Below are positions 16,085 through 24,535 of a DNA stretch of 39,014 nucleotides, in pieces. Numbering within the stretch: position 1 is the stretch's first letter; each line of letters opens with the position of its first letter. Source of the DNA: Candidatus Adlerbacteria bacterium (GTDB lineage: Bacteria > Patescibacteriota > Minisyncoccia > Phycocordibacterales > SBAW01); assembly GCA_903884345.1 (NCBI GenBank), contig CAISEE010000016.1:1-39014 (forward strand), written 5' to 3'. The translations under genes were made by a program, and so were the position numbers. The notes below the pieces were generated by a model. It had not been told where the DNA came from. It did no database searches and saw nothing but the letters and a program-made list of their open reading frames with translations.

Positions 16085-16827
16085 GGGTTGAGATTTGCAT
16101 CCCGGCCTACAACGAGGCCGCCATCATCGCCGAGTCGGTCCGAACCGTTCTCGCGTCGCTGCCGCAATCGCCCGACGTGACCTGGCAGATTACGGTCGCC
16201 GAGAACGGCTCGACCGACGCGACGGCCGACATCGTGCGTGCGCTCCGCCTCCCCAACGTCTCGGTGTTGTCGGTCGACACGCGCGGCAAAGGTGCTGCGA
16301 TCGTGGCGGCCGCGCGCGTGTCTTCAGCCGACATCTTCGGCTTCATCGACGCCGACCTCTCGGCCGACCCCCACTGCATCGCCGACCTTCTTCGCGCGAT
16401 CGAGCAGGGTGCCGACGTCGCCATCGGCTCGCGACTTAGCGACCCATCCCGTGTCGAGCGAAAACCGCTGCGCACGCTCTCGTCACTCATTTTCAACCTC
16501 CTGCGCCGACTGCTGCTGGGTCTTGCGGTCGCCGACAGCCAGTGCGGCCTCAAGTTCGCCAATCGACGCGGCCTTGCAGAGCTTGCGGCCTGCCAGGAGA
16601 CCGGATGGTTCTTCGACGTCGAGTGGCTCGCCCGCGCACAGCGAGAGGGTCTCTCGATCGTCGAGACGCCCATCGTCTGGAAAGAATTCTACTTCCCGAA
16701 TCGGCCGAGCAAGTTGCGCGTGGTGCAGGACGGCGTGCGAGCTATGGTTGCCTTCCTGCGCATTCGCCGACGGTTGCGGCAGGAGTCGCGGCAACCTCGA
16801 TACGCGTCCGTGGCTCAAAAACTATGA
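16081..16827 (+). CDS. GT2 glycosyltransferase, dolichyl-phosphate-sugar synthase-like
   Basis: The 248-residue product is a GT-A enzyme: ICIPAYNEAAIIAESVRTVL, AENGSTDAT, RGKGAAIVAA, the metal-binding DxD-like FIDADLSADP, and IGSRLSDPSRVERKPLR. This matches the DPM1/GtrB group, which makes polyprenyl-phosphate sugars on the inner face of the membrane. It lacks the C-terminal membrane helices of GtrB. It is translationally coupled to the GtrA-containing gene before it and to the GT4-methyltransferase gene after it. The likely consumer of its lipid-linked sugar is the GT39-like protein at 21389. Confidence 0.88.
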   Translation: MRVEICIPAYNEAAIIAESVRTVLASLPQSPDVTWQITVAENGSTDATADIVRALRLPNVSVLSVDTRGKGAAIVAAARVSSADIFGFIDADLSADPHCIADLLRAIEQGADVAIGSRLSDPSRVERKPLRTLSSLIFNLLRRLLLGLAVADSQCGLKFANRRGLAELAACQETGWFFDVEWLARAQREGLSIVETPIVWKEFYFPNRPSKLRVVQDGVRAMVAFLRIRRRLRQESRQPRYASVAQKL

Positions 16828-18632
16828 CCAACCTCACCTACATCGCAAACATTCGCCTCCCGACCGAGAAGGCGCACGGGGCGCAGATTATGAAGACCTG
16901 CGAGGCGCTCGCGCGGGCGGGGGTCTCGGTCACGCTCGTGGTGCCGCGTCGCCACAACACGATGACCGAGGATCCGTTTGACTACTATGGCGTCGAGCGA
17001 TCCTTTTCAATCCGGTATCTGCCGACCATCGACCTTGTGCGCTTTGGGCGCATCGGGTTTCTCGTGCAAACCCTGACCTTCTCGCTCGCGACCGCGAGCT
17101 ATGCGCTCACATACAAAAGTGATGCGATCTTCTCCCGCGATGAGATTCCTCTGTGGCTGTGCGGTCTTTCGCGCGCGCCGCGCATCTGGGAGTCGCACAC
17201 GGGCGCCTGGAACTACTTCGCGCGCCGCGTCGCGCGACGTGCCAAGACGGTGGTGACGATTTCGCACGGCCTCAAGCGCTGGTACGTCGAGCGCGGTGTG
17301 CCTGCGCAAAAGATCGTGGTGGCGCCCGACGGCGTCGACCTCGCTGTCGCTCGCCCCGCCGCATCTGAAAATTCGATACGCGGCATGCTCGGCATGAGTC
17401 CAGACGAGAAGCTGGTCCTCTATGCGGGGCGCCTGGGCAGCTGGAAGGGGACGGACACTCTCTTCGATGCTGCGGCACTGCTGCCCGAGCATGTGCGCGT
17501 GGTTGTCATCGGCGGCGAGGCGAGCGAGCTGTTTCATCTGAAAGACGCTCACCCGCGCATCTCGTTTTTGGGGCAGGTGCCGTACCGCGACATCGACGCC
17601 TACCTCGCGCAGGCCGATGCGCTGGTCTTGCCCAACACCGCCACGAGCGAAATCTCGGCCCGCTTCACCTCGCCGTTGAAACTCTTCTCCTACATGGCCG
17701 CAGGCAAACCCATCGTGACCTCCGACCTGTCCAGTATCCGCGAGGTCCTCGGCGACGACGCCTGCTTCTTCGTAGAGCCCGACGACGCACGCGAATTGGC
17801 CGACGGCATCATGCTTGCCTTGGTCGAGCCCACGGATGCAACCGCCCGCGCCGCCCGTGCCCGAGCACTCGTCGAGCACTACACCTGGGACGCGCGCGCC
17901 ACGGCGATCGTGCACTCGCAGCAGGCGGCAGTCAAGGATACCGAGTTTTATAATGCCGAGAGCAACAAGTACTCGGCCAAGCGCTATCCCAGCCGCGCCA
18001 CGACCTTCACCCAGTACTTCTTTAAGGAGCGCCTCGCACAGACGCTCTCGCTCATCGCGGCAATGCCCGAGGCGGTGCGCCACGAGACGCTCGAGGTGGG
18101 CTGTGCTGACGGGGTGGTGGCGCGCGCCATCTGGCAGCGGTTCTCACACTCAATTTGCACGATTGCAGCTATCGACATCTCGCCCGGCATGATCGCGGCC
18201 GCGAAGCGCCACAACGACGACACATCGATACAATTTTCGGTTCGCGAAGGGACGGCATTGTCGGGGCGCTACGGTCTTGTGGTCGAAATCGGTGTCCTCA
18301 ACTACCTCGACGTCGATCAAGAACTCCCCGCGGTGGCGTCGGTGCTGCGCGCAGATGGTCGCTACCTGTGCTCGATTGCGGGCAACTCGTCGCTGTACTC
18401 GCGCCTGCGCGGGCAGGAGAGCTACCACGATTGGCGCACGTACGCGGCCTACGAGCAGCAGATGCGCCGGCACTTTACGATCGAGCGCATCGTGCCGGTG
18501 GGCTGTTTCGTGCCGCTCTTGTGGCGCGTGCCAGCTGTGGCCCGCCTCGTACAGCCTATAATTGACTCTCTGGCGCGCGCAGTGCTGCCGAACGCTATGC
18601 ATGAAAAAATCTATGTCCTCAAAAAAAGATAA
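16824..18632 (+). CDS. GT4 glycosyltransferase fused to SAM-dependent methyltransferase
   Basis: Residues 1 to about 370 are a GT4 transferase: IRLPTEKAHGAQIMKTCEAL at the start, LYAGRLGSWKGTDTLFDAAA, and TSPLKLFSYMAAGKPIV in place of the E-x7-E region. Residues about 374-602 are a class I methyltransferase: TLEVGCADGVVARAIWQRF (SAM loop), AAIDISPGMIAAAKRHN, and VVEIGVLNYLDVDQELPAV. This pairing suggests sugar addition and methylation by one protein, possibly on the same residue or to cap a chain. The frame is open upstream to 16542, but ATG 16824 overlaps the preceding stop and gives the family N-terminus. Confidence 0.87.
   Translation: MTNLTYIANIRLPTEKAHGAQIMKTCEALARAGVSVTLVVPRRHNTMTEDPFDYYGVERSFSIRYLPTIDLVRFGRIGFLVQTLTFSLATASYALTYKSDAIFSRDEIPLWLCGLSRAPRIWESHTGAWNYFARRVARRAKTVVTISHGLKRWYVERGVPAQKIVVAPDGVDLAVARPAASENSIRGMLGMSPDEKLVLYAGRLGSWKGTDTLFDAAALLPEHVRVVVIGGEASELFHLKDAHPRISFLGQVPYRDIDAYLAQADALVLPNTATSEISARFTSPLKLFSYMAAGKPIVTSDLSSIREVLGDDACFFVEPDDARELADGIMLALVEPTDATARAARARALVEHYTWDARATAIVHSQQAAVKDTEFYNAESNKYSAKRYPSRATTFTQYFFKERLAQTLSLIAAMPEAVRHETLEVGCADGVVARAIWQRFSHSICTIAAIDISPGMIAAAKRHNDDTSIQFSVREGTALSGRYGLVVEIGVLNYLDVDQELPAVASVLRADGRYLCSIAGNSSLYSRLRGQESYHDWRTYAAYEQQMRRHFTIERIVPVGCFVPLLWRVPAVARLVQPIIDSLARAVLPNAMHEKIYVLKKR
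18557..18562 (+). promoter_or_regulatory. Possible internal promoter -10
   Basis: A perfect TATAAT lies in the 3' end of the preceding gene, 38 bases before ATG 18601. No clear -35 is seen at 17 bases. It could give the GT9 gene an extra transcript inside the operon. Confidence 0.3.
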
Positions 18633-19680
18633 TCCTCGCGACGTCCTCTTCTTTCCCTCCGGATCGATCGGCGACGCGCTCATGATGCTGGCACTGTGCG
18701 CCGAGATTCATGACCTCGAGCCCGAGCGTCGCTTCGTCGTCATCGCGCGGCGCAACGCGGGGCTCATCGCCGATATGGCGGCGGCGTACCCGTGCGTCAC
18801 CGTCGTCCCGATCGAGAAGTCGCTTCGCGGTATCCTAACACTCGTGTGGCAATCGTTTCGCCGTCCGGTCATCGCACTCATGCCCGCGGTCTTCGGCAAG
18901 AGCTGGTTTCTCAATACCGGCGTCCTCTTTTATCTGCTGTCGATGCGGCCGGGGACGCAGACGTTCGGCTTGATCGAGCGCGCGACCGACCGACATCCGT
19001 ACCGCAAGGGGATCGCCTACGACAAGTCGAGCATCCACTTCGAGAACATGCGCAACATGGCACGAGCCGCTGGGCTCTCGGTGCGAGCCTCAGGAGCGCC
19101 ACTATCATTTTGCTTCGCGACGCTGCCCGCAACGCACGTGCCGTTTGCCGAAGGTTCATACGTCGTCTTCCACCCCTTCGGTTCGAGCTCGTGGAAATCA
19201 TTCCCGCCGCGTCGCATGCATGACCTCATCGCGCGCTTCCTCGAGTTGCATCAGGGGTATAGCGCGGTCATAACCGGGGGCGCCGAGAACCAGGCCGAGG
19301 CCGAGTCTATTGCGGCGCAGCTGCCACCGAGCCGTGTGGCACTGGCGATTAACCTGCCGATTCGCGAGGCGGCCGGGGTCATCGATCGCGCGGCGCTCTA
19401 CGTCGGCGTCGACACGGGGACGACCCACGTGGCGAGCGTCATGGGTGGCCCGGTCGTGGCACTCGAGCATAACGCGTCGCCCGAGTGGCTCCCGACCTAC
19501 GACGCGCAGGCGGTCATTTTGAATAATCCCACGCACTGCCAGTGTCACGGGCGCAAGAACGACGTCTGCAAGATCGTGGTCGACGGCAAGCCCTACCTGC
19601 GCTGTCTCTACGAGATATCCGACGAGACGATTCTCGGCGCCATTGCGCGGATCCTCGCATCGCGTACGATACAAAAATAG
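18601..19680 (+). CDS. GT9 (heptosyltransferase-like) glycosyltransferase
   Basis: The 359-residue product has GT9 features: VLFFPSGSIGDALMMLALC at the start, FHPFGSSSWKSFPPRRMHDL in the middle, and GVDTGTTHVASVMGGPVVAL for donor binding. The C-terminus has a Cys-rich segment (HCQCHGRKNDVC, later LRCLYEIS) that could bind a metal or form disulfides. Heptosyltransferases act on lipopolysaccharide core, but this organism probably lacks LPS, so another sugar is likely. ATG 18601 overlaps the previous gene by 32 bases; ATG 18613 is an alternative. Confidence 0.85.
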   Translation: MKKSMSSKKDNPRDVLFFPSGSIGDALMMLALCAEIHDLEPERRFVVIARRNAGLIADMAAAYPCVTVVPIEKSLRGILTLVWQSFRRPVIALMPAVFGKSWFLNTGVLFYLLSMRPGTQTFGLIERATDRHPYRKGIAYDKSSIHFENMRNMARAAGLSVRASGAPLSFCFATLPATHVPFAEGSYVVFHPFGSSSWKSFPPRRMHDLIARFLELHQGYSAVITGGAENQAEAESIAAQLPPSRVALAINLPIREAAGVIDRAALYVGVDTGTTHVASVMGGPVVALEHNASPEWLPTYDAQAVILNNPTHCQCHGRKNDVCKIVVDGKPYLRCLYEISDETILGAIARILASRTIQK

Positions 19681-19681
19681 T

Positions 19682-20488
19682 ATGCGAAAGAAACTCACCC
19701 TCCTGTGGTCCATCGCCTCGCTCGGCGCAACGCCGCTTCAGAAGCTGCGCTTGCTTTTTTGGTGCGTCTACTGGTTCGTTGCCGAGTCGCGCACGTGGTT
19801 GCCGCACCCCTCTGCGCGCATCCGCATTCGTATCGAGGGCGTTGTGCGCTCGGTGTGGCTGTGCGGCATCGGTGACGTCTGGGTTCTCAACGACGTCCTG
19901 GTGCAGCGTGAGTACGACCACGGTGAGGCCCAGCCCTGCGAGACCATCATCGACCTCGGGAGCAACGTCGGCATCTCGACGTTGTTCTTGGCGCTGCGCT
20001 ACACATCGGCGCACGTCTATGCCGTGGAACCCAACCCGCAGTTGCGCGCGCGACTTGCCTACAACTTGGCGGGTCTGGCGAATGTCTCGCTCCATCACCT
20101 TGCCTTAGCCGAGCATGACGGTGAGGCAGTGCTCCACATCGGCAGCAACTCCGCGCACTCATCCTTATTTTCGGTGCCCAACGCCGCCACGAACGTCACG
20201 GTCGAGACCGTGTCACCCGACTCGCTCTTGGCGCGGCTGCAACTTTCGCAGGTTGACCTCGTGAAGTTCGACATCGAGGGTGCCGAGCGATTCATCTTTA
20301 GCGCTGCATTCAAAGCATTCAATCGAGTCCGTCGATACATGGGCGAGATGCACTACGACCTCATGCCGGTGACCCGCGAGGCTGTTCAGGCTCTAACGAG
20401 TGACTACGAGCGCGTCGAGGAACCTATTCCAGGGCGCGAGCGCAGCATGATATACCTACGGCGCAAGTCTGCTATACTTTCCGCATAA
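19682..20488 (+). CDS. FkbM-family methyltransferase
   Basis: The 268-residue product has the SAM-binding motif ETIIDLGSNVGISTLFLALR near residue 86, VYAVEPNPQLRARL, and the FkbM signature VDLVKFDIEGAERFIF. FkbM enzymes O-methylate sugars or polyketides, and in glycan loci they usually modify the chain. The 80-residue N-terminal part includes a hydrophobic stretch (LRLLFWCVYWFVA) that may associate with the membrane. ATG 19682 lies one base after the GT9 stop; the frame is open slightly upstream. Confidence 0.83.
   Translation: MRKKLTLLWSIASLGATPLQKLRLLFWCVYWFVAESRTWLPHPSARIRIRIEGVVRSVWLCGIGDVWVLNDVLVQREYDHGEAQPCETIIDLGSNVGISTLFLALRYTSAHVYAVEPNPQLRARLAYNLAGLANVSLHHLALAEHDGEAVLHIGSNSAHSSLFSVPNAATNVTVETVSPDSLLARLQLSQVDLVKFDIEGAERFIFSAAFKAFNRVRRYMGEMHYDLMPVTREAVQALTSDYERVEEPIPGRERSMIYLRRKSAILSA
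20470..20478 (+). promoter_or_regulatory. Extended -10 element inside upstream gene end
   Basis: TGC directly precedes TATACT (20473-20478). ATG 20506 lies 27 bases downstream, so the transcript would have a leader of about 20 bases. Confidence 0.4.
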
Positions 20489-20505
20489 CAGTAAGCAACC
20501 ATTGC

Positions 20506-21381
20506 ATGGACGACCTTCTCGCGTATTCAAACAACATCTACTCGCAGCAAGGGGAGGACGGGATACTAGGGCGCATCTTCGAGCTCATTCCGCCCAAGAA
20601 TCGCTGGTGCGTCGAATTGGGTGCCCTTAACGGCATCCACCACAGCAATACACGCCATCTCATCGCCGACTTGGGCTGGTCGGGGGTCCTGATTGAGCCG
20701 GACCAAACTTACTACGAGAAATTGGAGCAGGTGTACGCCGACACGCCGCGTGTTCACACGGTCAACGCGTTCGTCGATTTCTCGAGCGAGCATTCGCTCG
20801 GCGCCGAACTCTCCCGCACACCGATTCCCAAGGACTTCGACCTCCTCTCGCTCGACATCGACGGTAACGACTACCACGTGTGGGAGAGTCTCACAGAGTA
20901 CCAGCCCCGCGTAGTCGTCGTCGAGTACAACCCATCGATTCCAAACGACATCTCGTTCATCCAAGCGCGCGACATGTCCGTGCAGCAAGGATCCTCCGCG
21001 CGCGCCACGGTCGAACTGGGGGAGCGCAAAGGCTACACGCTCTGCGCGGTTGCGGGTGTTAACCTTTTCTTCGTGCGAAACGAGCTCTTCGCGTCCTTGT
21101 GCCTTCCCAAGCGCACGCTCGCGGAGCTCAACACCGATACACGGTATTTGACCCGACTCTACCAGCTCTACGACGGCACCTTGGTGCTCGACGGGTGCCA
21201 GCGCCTGCTCTGGCACGGTCTGCCGATTGATGCCGAGCGCATCCAGGTCGTCCCTCGGCACAAGCGGCGCTACGTTGCCGGTACGAGCAAGTCGTCAGCG
21301 GTGCGTACGCTGAAGTACTGGGTACGCCGTCTGCCGATGTACAACTTCCTGCAGAAGATTCGACGTAGTGTCGGGCTCTAG
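20506..21381 (+). CDS. FkbM-like methyltransferase-fold protein
   Basis: The 291-residue product starts with SQQGEDGILGRIFELIPP, followed by CVELGALNGIHHSNTRHLI, VLIEPDQTYYEKLEQVYAD and LLSLDIDGNDYHVWESL. These correspond to the SAM-binding loop and the FkbM signature region, in a variant often found beside sugar-modifying genes. The glycine-rich loop is ELGALNG instead of the usual DxGxNxG, so methyltransferase activity is likely but not certain. The last 50 residues are basic (RRYVAGTSKSSAVRTLK) and may contact membrane or acceptor. Confidence 0.7.
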   Translation: MDDLLAYSNNIYSQQGEDGILGRIFELIPPKNRWCVELGALNGIHHSNTRHLIADLGWSGVLIEPDQTYYEKLEQVYADTPRVHTVNAFVDFSSEHSLGAELSRTPIPKDFDLLSLDIDGNDYHVWESLTEYQPRVVVVEYNPSIPNDISFIQARDMSVQQGSSARATVELGERKGYTLCAVAGVNLFFVRNELFASLCLPKRTLAELNTDTRYLTRLYQLYDGTLVLDGCQRLLWHGLPIDAERIQVVPRHKRRYVAGTSKSSAVRTLKYWVRRLPMYNFLQKIRRSVGL

Positions 21382-21388
21382 TACTATC

Positions 21389-23470
21389 ATGAAACTTCCT
21401 CGGTTACTTCAGTCGTTGCCTCGCTGGTACTGGCTCGTGCTTGCCGCGTTATTTGCGGCGTATCTGGCGCTGTGGGGCTACACCGTCCATCTAGCCGCGG
21501 TCGAGCAGGCGGCGGGGCAGGTGGTCGTCGTTCCCGTCATGGAGCACGATTCGACGTCCTACGCCAACCTCTCCGAGGCGCTGCTTCACGGACACTTCGC
21601 CGAGCCAGGCGAGCGCTTCGAGTATTTCCATACCCCTGGCTACCCGGCGTTTGTGGCGGCGATTCGCGCACTCACCGGCTGCTCCTACCTTGCGGTGACC
21701 TTCGTACAGGTGCTCCTAGTTTTTGCAATCGCACTCATGACCGTGGCACTCGGTACCGTCCTTTGGTCACCTGCGGTTGGGCTCTGGGCGTCACTCCTGT
21801 TTTTGGTTAATCCGCTGGTGCCGTCAATTGCATTGTTCATCCTGACGGACATCCTATTTACATTTCTTTTAACGCTGGGCTTTCTGTTGCTCATTACGAT
21901 GTTCCCGCGCCGCCCGACCACGACCGTTCTTGCGGTGGGCGCCATCTTCGCGGCCGCAATCTACGTGCGCCCGATCGGCTTCGTCGCGTTCCCGATTCTT
22001 GTCGCACCACTCCTCGTGCTCAAAGCGCCTTGGAAAGACAAAGTGCTCGGCGCGCTCGCGCTGTTGCTTTTGGTAACCGCGCTCCTCTCGCCGTGGATGA
22101 TGCGCAACAAGATGCATAGCGGCGTCGCATCGTTCTCCTCGCTCGTTTCGCTCGACATGGTCTACTACAACCTGCCGCACTTCTGGCAATCCAAGTACGG
22201 CACGCCGCTTGACCAAGGTATCGCACAGGTAGAGCGAGAGAGCGGCGTGCCGCAGGGGACCGACGCCAACGGCTACCCGGCCAACTGGTACGACCTTGCC
22301 TCCTCGCCCGCGCTCACGCACTACTACCTGCACGAGGTACTCCTGACCCCAGTTTCGTACACGATCTGGCACCTCTACCAGTCGCTGGGCTTCTTTGTGA
22401 ACGCACCAATCAATCCGCCCAATCAGACGGTCAGTATCAAAGCATTATTGGCGGCAGGGCAGTGGGGCGCCTTCCTCCACGCGGTCACGACACCCTGGTG
22501 GCTCTTCGCCGAACGGCTCCTCATCCTCTGTGGTATCATATGCGCGACGCTGGGCCTCTGGCGGATGCGTCGCAGTGCCCTGGTCTGGTCCTTCGGGTTC
22601 GTGATCCTCTTCCTCGCGGCGCTCGGCGGCCCCTCCGCCCAAGCGCGCTATCGACTCCCGGTCGAGCCGATTCTCAGCATTTGTATCGTCGTTGGTTTAT
22701 TACACCTAATTAAATTGAGTCCCATGGCCGCACCGAGCACAAAGAATAGCAACAAATCGTTACTCGCGTGGAGCATGCAAACGCCGCTGCTTCGCGGAAT
22801 TCGTGGCGCCTTGGGTGGTCGATTCCTGATTCGGGCTCTCGAAGCGAAGCGCGCGACGGTTGTGTACTACACGGAGCCGGAACGAGCTGCGATTCTCGAT
22901 TTTTATAGAAGCATCAAGGCGAAACCGCGGACACTTTTGCTCGATGTCGAAGCTGTGCAAATTTATCAGACGGTCGCGGCAACGGCCAAAGTGCCAGGCG
23001 ACATCGCCGAGGTGGGCACGTACCGTGGCGGCTCGGCGCTCATCATGGCCGAGGCATCGAAGGGCAAAAAGCAGATCCACACCTTCGACACCTTCGAAGG
23101 GTTGCCGCAGGTCGTCGACTTCGATGACAAGCGATTCAGCGCCGGGCAGTATGCGACTCCCTACGAGGAGGTGCGCGCACTGCTCGCGAAGCATCCGTTC
23201 GTGCATGTCTACCAAGGTTTCTTTCCGAGCACCGCAGGTCCCATCAAAGATAAGCGTTTCTCGTTCGTGCATCTCGACGTCGACATCTACCAGAGCACCA
23301 AGGACTCGCTGGAGTTCTTCTACCCGCGCCTCAACAGTTGTGGTGCCATCATCTCCCACGACTACTCCAACGCCGAGGGTGTGCGTCGCGCCTTCGACGA
23401 ATTCTTCGCCGACAAGCCTGAGGCGGTCATCGGCCTCTCGGGCTCGCAGTGTTTGGTCATCAAACAGTAA
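21389..23470 (+). CDS. GT39-like membrane glycosyltransferase fused to TylF-like methyltransferase
   Basis: The 693-residue product has an N-terminal multi-pass part (residues 1-440, about ten hydrophobic segments). Its first external loop carries acidic residues (VMEHDSTSYANLSEALLHG), as in GT-C transferases that use polyprenyl-phosphate sugars. Residues about 446-693 are a TylF/MacrocinOMT-type methyltransferase: DIAEVGTYRGGSALIMAEA, HTFDTFEGLPQVVDFDD, and FVHLDVDIYQSTKDSLEFF with its metal-binding Asp residues. The frame is continuous. An in-frame ATG at 22724 (residue 446) sits at the domain border behind a -10-like TAAATT, so the second domain may also be made alone. The start is ATG 21389. 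Confidence 0.83.
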   Translation: MKLPRLLQSLPRWYWLVLAALFAAYLALWGYTVHLAAVEQAAGQVVVVPVMEHDSTSYANLSEALLHGHFAEPGERFEYFHTPGYPAFVAAIRALTGCSYLAVTFVQVLLVFAIALMTVALGTVLWSPAVGLWASLLFLVNPLVPSIALFILTDILFTFLLTLGFLLLITMFPRRPTTTVLAVGAIFAAAIYVRPIGFVAFPILVAPLLVLKAPWKDKVLGALALLLLVTALLSPWMMRNKMHSGVASFSSLVSLDMVYYNLPHFWQSKYGTPLDQGIAQVERESGVPQGTDANGYPANWYDLASSPALTHYYLHEVLLTPVSYTIWHLYQSLGFFVNAPINPPNQTVSIKALLAAGQWGAFLHAVTTPWWLFAERLLILCGIICATLGLWRMRRSALVWSFGFVILFLAALGGPSAQARYRLPVEPILSICIVVGLLHLIKLSPMAAPSTKNSNKSLLAWSMQTPLLRGIRGALGGRFLIRALEAKRATVVYYTEPERAAILDFYRSIKAKPRTLLLDVEAVQIYQTVAATAKVPGDIAEVGTYRGGSALIMAEASKGKKQIHTFDTFEGLPQVVDFDDKRFSAGQYATPYEEVRALLAKHPFVHVYQGFFPSTAGPIKDKRFSFVHLDVDIYQSTKDSLEFFYPRLNSCGAIISHDYSNAEGVRRAFDEFFADKPEAVIGLSGSQCLVIKQ
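22711..22716 (+). promoter_or_regulatory. Possible internal leaderless promoter -10
   Basis: TAAATT ends seven bases before the in-frame ATG 22724, inside a locally AT-rich stretch at the border between the GT39-like and TylF-like domains. Confidence 0.3.
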
Positions 23471-23482
23471 CCCAACTTTGCT

Positions 23483-24535
23483 ATGTCCTCGCTCTACTAT
23501 TTCGAGCCGTTGCCGGGCGTCTCGCTCGTGCCGTGGCTCGAGCGCGTGGACGGGACATTTGTGGAGAAAGTCCGGGACGAGGTGAAGAATCCGTTCGCAC
23601 ACTATACCGAGGCCGCGCTGGCAGATGCGGACGCGGCGATCGTTCCCAATAATTTCAAACAGTTAGACAGCGACTCGCGTGCATACATACAAACGTGCGT
23701 CGACCGGGCGCAGGCGGCAGGGAAGCCGGTGTTCCTCTTTTCCTGTGGTGACCTCACGGACAAGCTGCGCTTCGATTCTCGAGCATACGTCTTTCGCCTG
23801 TCGACCTACCGCAGGGTGATGACGCGGCAAGATATCGTTATCCCGACGTTGACCAATGACCTTGGCGCCAAAGGCGTCTCCGCGCGACCATACACCACCA
23901 AAGCGGTCGTCTCATTCTGCGGGCAGGCGGGCTACAAGACGGGCAAGCAGTGGCTGCGCTACTACCTCAAAGTCGTTGTGTACCAAGCGCTCGGCATCTT
24001 TTCTGCGACCGTGCGCGCCCGAACGATCGGCGTCTACTGGCGCCGCCGTATGCTCGCCTCGTGTCGTCGTTCCAAACGCGTCGACACCAAGTTCGTGCTG
24101 CGCAATTCCTTCTCGGGAGCTGCTCGTACCATCGAGCTTGACCCTGCACAGGCGCGCCGCGAGTTTATCGATTCAATCGTCGAGAGCGACTTCGTCTTGG
24201 CACCCAAAGGGGATGGCAACTACTCCAACCGCTTCCTCGAGGCGCTCTCGCTCGGTCGTGTGCCGGTCTTGCTCGACACCGAGGTGCTGCTGCCGCTGCA
24301 AGACGAGATTGACTACTCGACCTTCGTCGTCGGCGTCCCCATGAGCAAGGTGGGGCAGACCGCGAAGATTATCGCCGAGTGGTACGACGCGCATACCGAT
24401 GACTCGTGGTGCGCGCTCCAGATTCGCGCACGCGAAATCTACGAAACCAGGTTGCGTTTCGACTCCTTCTTCGACTATTTTTTTACGTCCGTGTTACCGA
24501 GGTTGCCGATTGATGCTCGGGAGAATCGTCGCTAA
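23483..24535 (+). CDS. Exostosin-like glycosyltransferase (GT47-like)
   Basis: The 350-residue product has the exostosin C-terminal signature SDFVLAPKGDGNYSNRFLEA followed by LSLGRVPVLLDTEVLLP, which binds the nucleotide sugar. The middle has AVVSFCGQAGYKTGKQWLR, also typical. Exostosin-type enzymes in bacteria occur in capsule and surface-polysaccharide loci. It starts 12 bases after the GT39-TylF gene. Its last 53 bases overlap the end of the flippase gene on the other strand. Confidence 0.8.
   Translation: MSSLYYFEPLPGVSLVPWLERVDGTFVEKVRDEVKNPFAHYTEAALADADAAIVPNNFKQLDSDSRAYIQTCVDRAQAAGKPVFLFSCGDLTDKLRFDSRAYVFRLSTYRRVMTRQDIVIPTLTNDLGAKGVSARPYTTKAVVSFCGQAGYKTGKQWLRYYLKVVVYQALGIFSATVRARTIGVYWRRRMLASCRRSKRVDTKFVLRNSFSGAARTIELDPAQARREFIDSIVESDFVLAPKGDGNYSNRFLEALSLGRVPVLLDTEVLLPLQDEIDYSTFVVGVPMSKVGQTAKIIAEWYDAHTDDSWCALQIRAREIYETRLRFDSFFDYFFTSVLPRLPIDARENRR

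Noticed and set aside
17007-18083. A 358-codon minus-strand frame opposite the GT4-methyltransferase gene
   Set aside because: Same antisense effect; no recognisable motifs, and the plus-strand gene is certain.
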